Source of the DNA: Candidatus Avelusimicrobium ruminicola
Lineage (GTDB): Bacteria > Elusimicrobiota > Elusimicrobia > Elusimicrobiales > Elusimicrobiaceae
Direction: 5' to 3'
Assembly: GCA_900319885.1 (NCBI GenBank)
Contig: ONQH01000001.1
Location: forward strand, 1-21,949
DNA length: 21,949 nt
Both the position numbers and the translations under genes were made by a program. A model generated the notes under the pieces. That model ran no database searches. It was not told the DNA's origin and was given only the letters and a program-made list of their open reading frames with translations. Below, in pieces: positions 1-6,520 of the stretch. Numbering within the stretch: the first letter of the stretch is position 1; each line of letters begins with the position of its first letter.

Positions 1-214
1 AGACCCGCCCCGCGGCGGGATGCACCCGCGTGCGTGCAAGGCCGTAGCCGAGAGCGGCGTGACAAATGTGCTCTATATTTCCTGTAACCCGGTTACGCTA
101 GCCACCGACCTCAAAACGCTTACGCAACACTATGACATTTTGCACGTGGAAGCGTTTGATTTCTTTCCGCACAGCGAACACATTGAAACATTTGTGCAAC
201 TCAAACTCAAATAA
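1..214 (+). CDS. RNA (uracil-5-)-methyltransferase, RlmD/TrmA family (3' end only)
   Basis: This is the C-terminal 70 residues or so of a SAM-dependent RNA m5U methyltransferase; the reading frame enters at base 2 and stops with TAA at 212-214. The fragment opens with DPPRGG, followed by the family's catalytic block YISCNPVTLATDL. The Cys of SCNP is the nucleophile that attacks C6 of the target uracil. The usual closing motif follows in the form FDFFPHSEHIETFVQL. The RlmD, RlmCD and TrmA paralogues share this region, so the target (23S rRNA U1939, U747 or tRNA U54) cannot be decided from the fragment. pcrA begins two bases after the stop, which suggests co-transcription and translational coupling. 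Confidence 0.88.
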   Translation, partial: DPPRGGMHPRACKAVAESGVTNVLYISCNPVTLATDLKTLTQHYDILHVEAFDFFPHSEHIETFVQLKLK

Positions 215-216
215 GT

Positions 217-2679
217 ATGACAGTAGAAGAAGCTTTAAATTCGTTAAATCCGCAACAAAAAGAAGCCGCCCTGTACGACGGCGGTCCGTGCCTGATTGTG
301 GCCGGGGCCGGAACGGGCAAAACCAAAACGCTTACCACCAAAATTGCCAAGTTAATTGCGGACGGGTATCACCCGGCGCGTATTTTGGCGGTAACGTTTA
401 CCAACAAAGCCGCCGGGGAAATGCGCGAGCGCGTGGACCAATTAGTGCCCGGCGCTGGGCGGCGCGTGTGGATCCATACGTTCCATTCCTTTGGCGTGCG
501 CATCTTGCGCCAAAATGCCGAGAAACTCGGCCTCACCAAAGATTTTGCCATTTATGACGACAGCGACCAAAAGAAAGTAGTCACGCTTCTCTTAGAGCAA
601 ATGGGTGTCAAAGAGCCCAAGAAGGAAGTCAACCAGATTGTCAGCATTATCTCGCGCGCCAAAGACGATATGGTTACGCCCGATAGCCTGATGCAGCAAG
701 CCACTGCCAGTGGACTAGACGGTAAAATCCGCGCGGCTGAAATCTACCGCCGCTACGAGCAAAAACTCAAAGAAGCCGGCGCCTTGGACTTTGGCGATTT
801 GCTTGTCAAAACCGTAATTCTTTTGCGTGATCACGAAGACGTGCGCGCGTATTATCAAGATTTTTTCCAATATGTCCTTGTGGACGAATACCAGGACACC
901 AACCGCACCCAGTATTTAATTACTAAATACCTTACCGCCAAAACGCGCAAACTGTGCGTGGTGGGCGACCCGGACCAGAGTATTTATTCCTGGCGTGGGG
1001 CGAATATCCGCAACATTTTGGAATTTGAAAAAGATTTTAAGGACGCTAAAATCATCACGCTGGAACAAAACTACCGCTCCACCAAAGCCATTTTGGACGC
1101 GTCTAACCGCCTCATCACCAAGAACAAAAAACGCAAAGACAAAAACTTGTTTACCGATAAAGCAGCGGGCGAACCGATTGTGGTGCACGCGTGCGGAACC
1201 GAAGGTGAAGAAGCGCGCTGGGTAAGCGTACAAATTCAAAAACTGGTGGAAAACGACGGAGCGAGCCTCAAAGATATTGCGGTTTTTTACCGCACCAACG
1301 CGCAAAGCCGCAGTTTTGAAGATTATTTTAGAAAGTATCAAATCCCGTATCGCTTAATCGGCACGGTGCGTTTCTATGACCGTAAAGAAATTAAGGATAT
1401 GATGTGCTACGCGCGCTTGTTGGTAAACCCGGCCGATAACGTGAGCCTCTTACGCATTATCAACACGCCCACACGCGGCCTAGGCAAAGTGGCGCAAGAC
1501 CGGCTGATGGCGTATGCGGAAGATAATCATATCTCTTTATATGACGCACTTAAAAAAGCGGCGTACGTGCCCGGTCTGGGCAGTGCGGCTATGAAGGCGG
1601 CTGTCAAGTTAGTGCAACTCTTTGAGAACTGGCGCGGAGATATGCTCCTAACCGCTCCGGCCGATATTTTCCACAAGATTTTGCTGGAGTCCGGCTACAT
1701 GGACGCTGTCAAAGCAGAAATGGAAAAAGACCCCGAGGCCGAAGGCAGACTGCAGAACTTGGACGCCTTAATCAACGCCGTGAAAGAGTACGAGGAACGT
1801 TGCGCGCGCAGGGAAAAAGAACCCAGCGTGGCAGACTTTTTGCAAGAAGTTTCTCTCTTGTCCGGTGAAGATGAAAGCCAAGCCGGCGAAGGCGGCGCGG
1901 TGACGCTGATGACCGTGCACCTGGCAAAGGGCCTTGAATTTAATGACGTGTTTGTAACCGGGCTGGAAGAAAACCTGTTCCCCATCGGGTGCGATAACGA
2001 AGACGATATTGAAGAAGAACGCCGACTGTGTTACGTAGCCATGACGCGTGCTAAAGAAAAACTCCATTTGACTTACGCCCAACGCCGGCGCAAATTTGGG
2101 CAAATCCAAGAGAACGCTCCCTCGCGCTTTTTGTTTGAAAGCGGCCTGCTAACCGAAGAAGAACTGCAAGCCGCGCGCCCGCAATTTGCCTGGGGCGGGC
2201 ACTCCTCCTACAGCGGCGGCAATTACGAGCGTTTCTCCGCGCGCAAACGTCAGTTTGGCGGGGAATATGGCTCGCAAGGCAGTTACGGTGGATACGCCAA
2301 GCGCAGCCGCTTTCAAAAACGTTACGACGAGGACGGGTATGAAATTGAACCTAATGACGATAACGACTTTCCCGCGTACGACGATATTCCGCCCGTGAGC
2401 AGTTTGTACGCAAAACCAAAATACCCCAAGTCCAGTCTGGCAGATCCGCGCCGCGTGCCCGGATTTGTTGAGTCCCCCAAACCGCAAGTACCTGCTACGC
2501 CCGGCCCCAAAAATGAGGACGGTGTAGCCTTGGGCGGCCGTGTGAAACACGGCGTTTTTGGCGAAGGGAAAATCGTGCAGATTGTGGGCAGTGGCGAGAG
2601 CGCCAAAATTACGGTAGCGTTTGCCAACGGAACGCGCCGGACTTTTATGCTTAAATTCGCCCCGCTAGAAATTCTGTAG
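217..2679 (+). CDS. pcrA: ATP-dependent 3'-5' DNA helicase PcrA/UvrD
   Basis: Superfamily 1A helicase of 820 residues. It would unwind DNA 3' to 5' in excision repair, clear stalled replication forks and act with RNA polymerase. The SF1 motifs appear in order: NPQQ (Q motif, residue 11), AGAGTGKT (Walker A, 29-36), TFTNKAAGEM (Ia, 60-69), VDEYQDTN (Walker B, 222-229), GDPDQSIYSWRGA (III, 250-262), LEQNYRS (IV, 282-288), TVHLAKGLEF (V) and YVAMTRAKEKL (VI). Residues 773-820 (GGRVKHGVFGEGKI onward) match the C-terminal Tudor-like domain that PcrA uses to bind RNA polymerase. A Gly/Tyr/Arg-rich, then acidic and Pro-rich, linker of about 110 residues separates this tail from the core and is longer than I expect. 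There is no Shine-Dalgarno. The start lies 2 bases after the upstream stop, so re-initiation is likely. UvrD is an equally valid name. Confidence 0.95.
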   Translation: MTVEEALNSLNPQQKEAALYDGGPCLIVAGAGTGKTKTLTTKIAKLIADGYHPARILAVTFTNKAAGEMRERVDQLVPGAGRRVWIHTFHSFGVRILRQNAEKLGLTKDFAIYDDSDQKKVVTLLLEQMGVKEPKKEVNQIVSIISRAKDDMVTPDSLMQQATASGLDGKIRAAEIYRRYEQKLKEAGALDFGDLLVKTVILLRDHEDVRAYYQDFFQYVLVDEYQDTNRTQYLITKYLTAKTRKLCVVGDPDQSIYSWRGANIRNILEFEKDFKDAKIITLEQNYRSTKAILDASNRLITKNKKRKDKNLFTDKAAGEPIVVHACGTEGEEARWVSVQIQKLVENDGASLKDIAVFYRTNAQSRSFEDYFRKYQIPYRLIGTVRFYDRKEIKDMMCYARLLVNPADNVSLLRIINTPTRGLGKVAQDRLMAYAEDNHISLYDALKKAAYVPGLGSAAMKAAVKLVQLFENWRGDMLLTAPADIFHKILLESGYMDAVKAEMEKDPEAEGRLQNLDALINAVKEYEERCARREKEPSVADFLQEVSLLSGEDESQAGEGGAVTLMTVHLAKGLEFNDVFVTGLEENLFPIGCDNEDDIEEERRLCYVAMTRAKEKLHLTYAQRRRKFGQIQENAPSRFLFESGLLTEEELQAARPQFAWGGHSSYSGGNYERFSARKRQFGGEYGSQGSYGGYAKRSRFQKRYDEDGYEIEPNDDNDFPAYDDIPPVSSLYAKPKYPKSSLADPRRVPGFVESPKPQVPATPGPKNEDGVALGGRVKHGVFGEGKIVQIVGSGESAKITVAFANGTRRTFMLKFAPLEIL

Positions 2680-2722
2680 CAATACCGCACCGTAACAGTT
2701 TTCAAATTTGCGGCCTTCAAAA

Positions 2723-4018
2723 TTATTTCTCGGCTTTGGTCACCAGTGCTTCCACCAGTTTGTGGCGGCGGAATTTGCGGGTCTCTAAAATAAGCCCGTC
2801 CGTGTGAATTTTTTCGTTTTTGGTAGGCGTGTGTTGCAGTTGAGTGTTGACCCATTGGGTCACGGTCGTAGAGGGAGTAACATCCAAAGGAACCGGCAAC
2901 CCCAGCATGGTGAACACGTCGCTCATCTTGGCGGTGGCACTTACCAGCCACGCCGGCCCGAACGGGCGGATATACGCCAGTGAAAAATCATATTCGTCTT
3001 CAATCTCACCCACCAGCTCTTCAAAAATATCTTCCAGCGTTAAAATCCCGGTAATTTTTCCTTCGGCGGTAACCAAACAGATGTGTTGCTTGTTGGTCAT
3101 CAGTTTTTGCAACGCGGTGGAGATGAGAGTGTCCTCTTCCAGCCTAAAGAGTGGGCGCACGATGGAGCGTGTAGACGTGTGCGCACTGCCGGCGGTTTTG
3201 GTGGAAGAAAAAATATCTTTGAAATTCAAATACCCGATAATGCTCTGCGGGTCTTGCGGGTTTTCCAGCACCGGGAAGCGCGTATGCATATCCAGGTGGG
3301 CACGCAAAAACGTGTCGGCAATCGAGTCGTCGGCATTTAAGAAATATACTTGGCTAAGCGGTACTTGAATTTGGGCAATCGTACGCACGCAAAACTGGGC
3401 GGCGGCCAGCACCATCTTTTCTTCCGTCTGTGTAAACAAACGCGAGGAGGATGCAATCGCCGCGGCGGTGCGCAAATCTGCAAAAGCTGCTTTTTGGACG
3501 GTTTTGGGGTCTTGCGCTTTGGCCGGGGCTTTTTGGGTGCAGAACCGCACGAGGCTTTCCATAATAGCCACAATCGGCTGTAAGACGACGTAGAGAACGC
3601 GCATGAACGGGGAGCAGGTAAGCACTACCCACTCTTTGTTTTTAATAGCAAAGGTTTTAGGGACTAACTCCGAAAATACAATCGTGATAAAACTAAGCGG
3701 CAATACTACACAACTTATGGCAATAAAGTGCGCAAGGGAACCCGTAATACCCAGGGTGGCTAAATAGGGTTTGAGGGCTTCTTCGGCGCCGGCTCCGCCC
3801 ATAGCGGCGGCCACCGCACCGGCCAGTGTAATGCCAATTTGCACTACCGCCAGGCTCCCTTCCAGGTGGTCCTTCATAAATAGAGCGGCTTTGGCCCCGG
3901 AAAGATTCTCCTGCAACAGAATAGCCAGTTTGGTGCGCGAGATGGACGCCAGGGCTATTTCGTAGCCGGCAAGTACCGCGTTTAAGGCTAACATCAGGAT
4001 AATAATCAAAATTGTCAT
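2723..4018 (-). CDS. CNNM/CorC-family (DUF21-CBS-CorC_HlyC) membrane protein
   Basis: Protein of 431 residues with the three-part layout of the CNNM/CorC/'hemolysin TlyC' family. Residues 1-165 or so form an N-terminal DUF21 membrane domain with several hydrophobic segments and the conserved FSELVPKTFAIKN block. A CBS pair spans about 205-320 (ITGILTLEDIFEELVGEIEDEYD is its end, quoted in parts below the length limit: GILTLEDIFEELVGE). A CorC_HlyC domain follows from about 340. Characterised members export Mg2+ or Co2+, with ATP-Mg bound by the CBS pair; the 'hemolysin' name is historical. It is convergent with pcrA and divergent from the hydrogenase operon. No Shine-Dalgarno precedes the ATG, but an extended -10 sits 7 bases upstream. 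The exact substrate cannot be read from sequence. Confidence 0.85.
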   Translation of the reverse strand: MTILIIILMLALNAVLAGYEIALASISRTKLAILLQENLSGAKAALFMKDHLEGSLAVVQIGITLAGAVAAAMGGAGAEEALKPYLATLGITGSLAHFIAISCVVLPLSFITIVFSELVPKTFAIKNKEWVVLTCSPFMRVLYVVLQPIVAIMESLVRFCTQKAPAKAQDPKTVQKAAFADLRTAAAIASSSRLFTQTEEKMVLAAAQFCVRTIAQIQVPLSQVYFLNADDSIADTFLRAHLDMHTRFPVLENPQDPQSIIGYLNFKDIFSSTKTAGSAHTSTRSIVRPLFRLEEDTLISTALQKLMTNKQHICLVTAEGKITGILTLEDIFEELVGEIEDEYDFSLAYIRPFGPAWLVSATAKMSDVFTMLGLPVPLDVTPSTTVTQWVNTQLQHTPTKNEKIHTDGLILETRKFRRHKLVEALVTKAEK

Positions 4019-4025
4019 TTTCTAT

Positions 4026-4034
4026 ATAGTAGCA
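4026..4034 (-). promoter_or_regulatory. Extended -10 element of the CNNM/CorC gene
   Basis: On the minus strand TGC-TACTAT matches the extended -10 pattern (TGn followed by a TATAAT-like hexamer). Only seven bases, ATAGAAA, separate it from the ATG, so transcription should begin at or next to the start codon. There is no Shine-Dalgarno between. No convincing -35 is visible, which is common for extended -10 promoters. Confidence 0.45.
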
Positions 4035-4071
4035 TTTTTGCACAGAGGTTGTTTTTTCACGTCTTGTTTTT

Positions 4072-4080
4072 TGTTATAAT
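4072..4080 (+). promoter_or_regulatory. Extended -10 promoter of the hydCBA operon
   Basis: TGT-TATAAT is a perfect consensus -10 hexamer (4075-4080) with the TGn extension. A T-rich stretch lies where a -35 would be (4049-4058), without a good TTGACA match. The expected start of transcription is near 4087, giving a leader of about 65 bases before hydC. This is the only strong promoter seen upstream of the three hydrogenase genes. Confidence 0.7.
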
Positions 4081-4088
4081 AAGAATAG

Positions 4089-4108
4089 AAGTACTTGGCT
4101 TAGTACTT
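4089..4108 (+). promoter_or_regulatory. Perfect inverted repeat at the hyd transcription start, candidate operator
   Basis: AAGTACT-N6-AGTACTT is a perfect 7-bp dyad with a 6-base spacer (TGGCTT), 20 bp in all. It begins 8 bases past the -10 box, so it covers the predicted initial transcribed region. That is a typical place for a dimeric repressor to block RNA polymerase. It does not match the Rex consensus that I know (TTGTGA-type half sites). No regulator gene is present nearby. A weak RNA hairpin is the alternative reading. Confidence 0.5.
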
Positions 4109-4141
4109 TTTGGTTGTTAGGTATTTTTATATCTTTATTAT

Positions 4142-4146
4142 AGGAG
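4142..4146 (+). promoter_or_regulatory. Ribosome binding site fixing the hydC start
   Basis: AGGAG lies 5 bases before the ATG at 4152. The frame is open further upstream to 4110, but those extra 14 residues are hydrophobic and non-conserved, and that start has no Shine-Dalgarno. The start at 4152 is therefore preferred. Confidence 0.8.
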
Positions 4147-4151
4147 AACTT

Positions 4152-4634
4152 ATGTCAGACCGCTTCGCTCCTGCCGCCCAAATCTTAAAAGATTTTGGCA
4201 GCGACAGTGCTAAACTAATCCCCATCTTGCAAAAAGTGCAAGATGCCTATGGCTTCTTACCCGAAGACATTATGCGTTTTATCGCTAACGAACTGAACAT
4301 CTCGCCCGCCCGTGTGTTTGGTGTGGCCACGTTCTTTGCGCACTTTGCCATTACCCCCAAAGGCAAACACATTGTGCGCGTGTGCAACGGGACCGCGTGC
4401 CACGTAAAAGGATCTGCCAAAGTAATTGATATGGTGCGCGAAAAACTAGGTCTTAAACCCGGGGAAGATACCACCCAGGATGGTTTGTTTACGCTGGAGT
4501 GTGTTTCTTGTTTGGGCGCGTGCGGGCTTGCGCCTGTTATGGTAATGGACGAAACCGTCCACGGTCAAATTACAGCGGCCAAAGCCTCTGAAATTATTGA
4601 AGAAGTAAGAAAACAGGAGGCCGCCCATGCCTAA
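4152..4634 (+). CDS. hydC: NADH-linked [FeFe] hydrogenase gamma subunit (NuoE-like)
   Basis: Thioredoxin-fold [2Fe-2S] protein of 160 residues, the usual length for HydC/NuoE. It is the small electron-transfer subunit of the cytoplasmic HydABC hydrogenase and sits beside the flavin subunit. A helical N-terminal domain (LIPILQKVQDAYGFLP) precedes the cluster ligands C78-x4-C83 (CNGTAC) and C120-x3-C124 (CLGAC, followed by GLAP). An extra Cys at 117 is also present. The start at 4152 is supported by AGGAG five bases upstream. The last 8 bases overlap hydB, and the hydB Shine-Dalgarno (AGGAGG, 4615-4620) lies inside this gene, so translation is coupled. NuoE of complex I is excluded because hydA follows and no other nuo genes are present. 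Confidence 0.93.
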   Translation: MSDRFAPAAQILKDFGSDSAKLIPILQKVQDAYGFLPEDIMRFIANELNISPARVFGVATFFAHFAITPKGKHIVRVCNGTACHVKGSAKVIDMVREKLGLKPGEDTTQDGLFTLECVSCLGACGLAPVMVMDETVHGQITAAKASEIIEEVRKQEAAHA

Positions 4635-6510
4635 GAAAAACATTGAGCAAATTGCCAAAGAATATAACGACGCCTATAAAAAAATCACCGGCCGCGTAGT
4701 CATCTGCGGTGGTACTGGTTGTATTGCGGGCGGTTCCTTAAAAGTGTATGAAGCCTTCCAAAAAGAAATGGAAAAGCACAAAGTAGGCTTCTGCTTGCAA
4801 ATCACCAAAGATTGCCACGAAAATTATTTGAGCCTGAGCGGTTGCCGCGGATTTTGTGCCATGGGGCCGTTAGTAAGCGTGGGAGACATTTTCTATACCA
4901 AAGTAAAACCCGAAGACGTAGCCGAAATTGTAGAAAAAACCGTCCTCAAAGGCGAAGTGATTGACCGCCTCTTGTACCACAACCCGGCTACCGGCAAAAC
5001 CTCTAAAACCATTGAAGATATTCCGTTCTATGCCAAGCAAAAACGTATTTTACTGCACGATTGCGGACGCATCAACCCCGAAGATATTAACGAATACATC
5101 GCCCATGGCGGATATGCCCAAGCCAAACGTGTTTATACGCAAATGACACCGGAAGAAGTCTGCAAAGAAATGACCGAATCGGGCTTGCGCGGACGCGGCG
5201 GCGCGGGGTTCCCCACCGGTAAAAAATGGGAATTTACCCGCATTGAACCCGGCGAGAAAAAATATGTAATTTGTAACGCCGACGAAGGCGACCCGGGTGC
5301 GTTTATGGACCGCTCCGTCATGGAAGGAAACCCCAACGCCGTATTAGAAGGTATGATGATTGCCGCGCGCGCTATTGGGGCAGACGAAGGATATGTGTAT
5401 GTGCGTATGGAATATCCGCTCGCTATCCAACGTATCCGCAAAGCCATCGCCCAGGCCGAAGAAAAAGGCCTCTTAGGTGATAACATTTTTAACAGCGGCC
5501 TTAACTTTAGAATCCACGTGATGGAAGGGGCCGGAGCCTTTGTGTGCGGCGAAGAAACCGCGCTTATTGCCTCGGTAGAAGGCAAACGCGGTATGCCGCG
5601 CGTCAAACCGCCGTTCCCCAGCCACAGCGGGCTCTTTGGCAAACCCACCGTGATTAACAACGTGGAAACCTTAGCCACCGTAGCCAAAGTATTTGAAATG
5701 GGGGCCGCAGCATTTAAGAAAATCGGTACGCCGACCAGTGCCGGTACCAAGACGTTTGCGGTCACCGGGCATATTGCCAACACGGGCTTAGTAGAAGTGC
5801 CGATGGGCACTACGCTGCGCCAAGTAATTAACGACGTGGCCGGCGGTACGACCGAAGATAACGGTACTGTCAATAAAGATGCCTTCAAAGCCGCGCAAAT
5901 CGGCGGACCTTCGGGCGGTTGTTTAACGACCGCACACTTGGATGTACCGCTGGATTATGACTCCTTAAAAGCGGCCGGTGCCATGGTAGGCTCGGGCGGC
6001 TTGGTAGTCATGAACCAAAATACCTGTATGGTAAACGTGGCGCGTTTCTTCTTGGAATTTACGCAACGCGAATCTTGCGGTAAATGCGTGCCCTGCCGCG
6101 AAGGGACCGAGCAAATGCTTACCATGCTTAACGACATTGTAGAAGGCCGCGGTACGCTTAAAACGTTAGAAAATTTGGAAGAATTAGCCAAAGCAGTGCA
6201 GAAAGCCTCTTTGTGTGCGCTGGGTAAAACCGCGCCCAACCCGGTGCTTTCTACCCTCAAACATTTCCGCGATGAATACGTGGCCCACGTGGTGGAAAAA
6301 CGCTGCCCTGCCGGCGTATGTAAAGCCTTGGCCCGCTACGAAATTGACCCTGCCAAATGCAAAGGGTGCGGGATGTGCAAACGCGCTTGCCCGGTGCAAG
6401 CCATCAGCGGTGCGGTGGGCAAACCCCATCAAATTGACCCCAACAAATGCGTCAAATGCGGTAGTTGTAAATCCACTTGTAAATTTGGCGCGGTCAGCGT
6501 GAAAGCGTAG
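4627..6510 (+). CDS. hydB: NADH-linked [FeFe] hydrogenase beta subunit (NuoF-like, FMN/NADH site)
   Basis: Flavoprotein subunit of 627 residues that exchanges electrons with NAD(H). The layout is that of HydB/HndC. It starts with a thioredoxin-like [2Fe-2S] domain (C27-x4-C32, C73-x3-C77). The NuoF core has the glycine-rich NADH/FMN segment RGRGGAGFPTGKKWEF (188-203) and the NADEGDPGAFMDR block (218-229). A [4Fe-4S] site follows (SCGKCVPC, C484/487/490, with C530). The C terminus is a two-cluster ferredoxin domain (C578/581/584/588 and C608/611/614/618). The hinge before that domain holds H546, H554, C560 and C565 (KRCPAGVC). From memory, such His/Cys sets bind zinc at the mobile bridge of bifurcating enzymes. 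Bifurcating (NADH plus ferredoxin) and purely NAD(P)H-linked forms look alike here. It overlaps hydC by 8 bases. Confidence 0.95.
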   Translation: MPKKNIEQIAKEYNDAYKKITGRVVICGGTGCIAGGSLKVYEAFQKEMEKHKVGFCLQITKDCHENYLSLSGCRGFCAMGPLVSVGDIFYTKVKPEDVAEIVEKTVLKGEVIDRLLYHNPATGKTSKTIEDIPFYAKQKRILLHDCGRINPEDINEYIAHGGYAQAKRVYTQMTPEEVCKEMTESGLRGRGGAGFPTGKKWEFTRIEPGEKKYVICNADEGDPGAFMDRSVMEGNPNAVLEGMMIAARAIGADEGYVYVRMEYPLAIQRIRKAIAQAEEKGLLGDNIFNSGLNFRIHVMEGAGAFVCGEETALIASVEGKRGMPRVKPPFPSHSGLFGKPTVINNVETLATVAKVFEMGAAAFKKIGTPTSAGTKTFAVTGHIANTGLVEVPMGTTLRQVINDVAGGTTEDNGTVNKDAFKAAQIGGPSGGCLTTAHLDVPLDYDSLKAAGAMVGSGGLVVMNQNTCMVNVARFFLEFTQRESCGKCVPCREGTEQMLTMLNDIVEGRGTLKTLENLEELAKAVQKASLCALGKTAPNPVLSTLKHFRDEYVAHVVEKRCPAGVCKALARYEIDPAKCKGCGMCKRACPVQAISGAVGKPHQIDPNKCVKCGSCKSTCKFGAVSVKA

Positions 6511-6520
6511 GAGCAAACGT

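Noticed and set aside
916..1341. Long open frame on the minus strand inside pcrA (141 codons)
   Set aside because: It lies wholly within a well-matched helicase gene, has no ribosome binding site or family resemblance, and is a codon-bias shadow.
2680..2722. Terminator between the convergent pcrA and CNNM/CorC genes
   Set aside because: Short TTCAAA repeats are direct, not inverted; no stable hairpin with a T run was found.
4110..4151. Upstream extension of hydC by 14 codons (MVVRYFYIFIIGEL)
   Set aside because: There is no Shine-Dalgarno for that start, while AGGAG is well placed for 4152, and the extension is not part of the NuoE fold.
5133..5888. 251-codon minus-strand open frame inside hydB
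   Set aside because: The plus strand encodes conserved NuoF-like sequence throughout. The minus frame has no recognisable domain and is Ser/Pro/Ala-rich, as expected for a shadow.
4152..6510. hydC and hydB as nuoE and nuoF of complex I
   Set aside because: hydA follows directly, HydB has the extra ferredoxin domain, and no other nuo genes are present.
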